Source of the DNA: Okeania sp034190295
GTDB lineage: Bacteria; Cyanobacteriota; Cyanobacteriia; Cyanobacteriales; Microcoleaceae
Direction: 5' to 3'
DNA length: 64,000 nt
Assembly (NCBI GenBank): GCA_034190295.1
Contig: JAXHSW010000020.1
Span: 1 to 64,000 of the forward strand
Made by a program: the position numbers and the translations under genes. Position 1 is the first letter of the stretch. Every line of letters starts with the position of its first letter. Below the pieces are notes generated by a model, which was given only the letters and a program-made list of their open reading frames with translations, did not search any database and was not told the DNA's origin. Of the stretch, positions 63,937-64,000 are shown in pieces.

Positions 63937-64000
63937 AAGGAGAATTAGGTCATTTAAGTTATCAGTTATCAGTTAAAGGTATAAGTCAGAAGTCATAAAC
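63937..64000. other. Window end with atcagtt heptamers
   Basis: Only a short stretch of cagttatcagtt type before the end of the window. No gene. Confidence 0.5.

Overview
The window reads as a filamentous marine cyanobacterium of the Trichodesmium/Okeania type (inference). The photosystem II genes psbV and psbV2, the cyanobacterial families DUF1815 and DUF2839, a cyanoexosortase B locus and frequent HIP1 octamers (gcgatcgc) mark it as cyanobacterial. Low GC, coding density of only about 60-65 percent and long repeat-filled spacers point to that group. A 100-base run of N at 48882-48981 marks an assembly gap inside a tandem array.

Layout. 0.4-1.9 kb: an IS1-like remnant with about 40-bp inverted ends, a HicB pseudogene with two stops, and a small HTH-like gene. 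2.0-4.7 kb: a large vWA/RTX protein, probably secreted. 4.9-7.3 kb: a cluster of intact and decayed toxin-antitoxin genes (HicBA and MazEF-like intact; VapC, two antitoxins and an orphan antitoxin broken or partnerless). 7.8-16.8 kb: housekeeping genes uvrB, pilD, accD, a small conserved gene, psbV, psbV2 and a rhomboid protease, followed by a beta-propeller gene that has lost its 5' end. 18-26 kb, minus strand: an exopolysaccharide/exosortase locus (Wzc-like and Wza-like export proteins, the exosortase-associated protein, cyanoexosortase B, a DegT aminotransferase). 26.8-41.2 kb: recA, an alpha/beta hydrolase, DUF1815, DUF2839, a pentapeptide-repeat gene in operon with a degenerate DinG-like helicase, a paralogous pentapeptide gene, tyrA, an AI-2E transporter and a peroxiredoxin. 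41.4-47.1 kb: two adjacent cyclophilin-RTX fusions, a secreted pentapeptide protein and a small secreted protein. 47.3-64 kb: an orphan C5 cytosine methyltransferase, a tandem repeat array, two giant TPR-glycosyltransferases, an RTX protein, an IS200/IS605-type right-end remnant directly against tRNA-Ser(GCU), and a beta-lactamase-fold protein without its catalytic Ser and Lys.

The most unusual content is between the genes. More than 20 copies of one modular repeat occur: a variable heptamer array, a first hairpin beginning CCTCTCCTT, a U-rich spacer, a second hairpin whose two arms change together, and a TTCGGTAAG end. An optional third hairpin (GGTCGA/TCGACC) is found in five copies. At least seven other families look like non-autonomous transposons with inverted ends. 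For five of them target duplications can be read directly (3, 5 or 8 bp), and several are nested inside the modular repeat or inside each other. No intact transposase is present, so these elements must be moved in trans or be relics.

Several genes appear to serve the cell surface and matrix: the export proteins and exosortase, two TPR-glycosyltransferases, four RTX proteins and secreted pentapeptide proteins. This fits a sheath- or colony-forming organism; it is an inference from gene families, not something the sequence proves.
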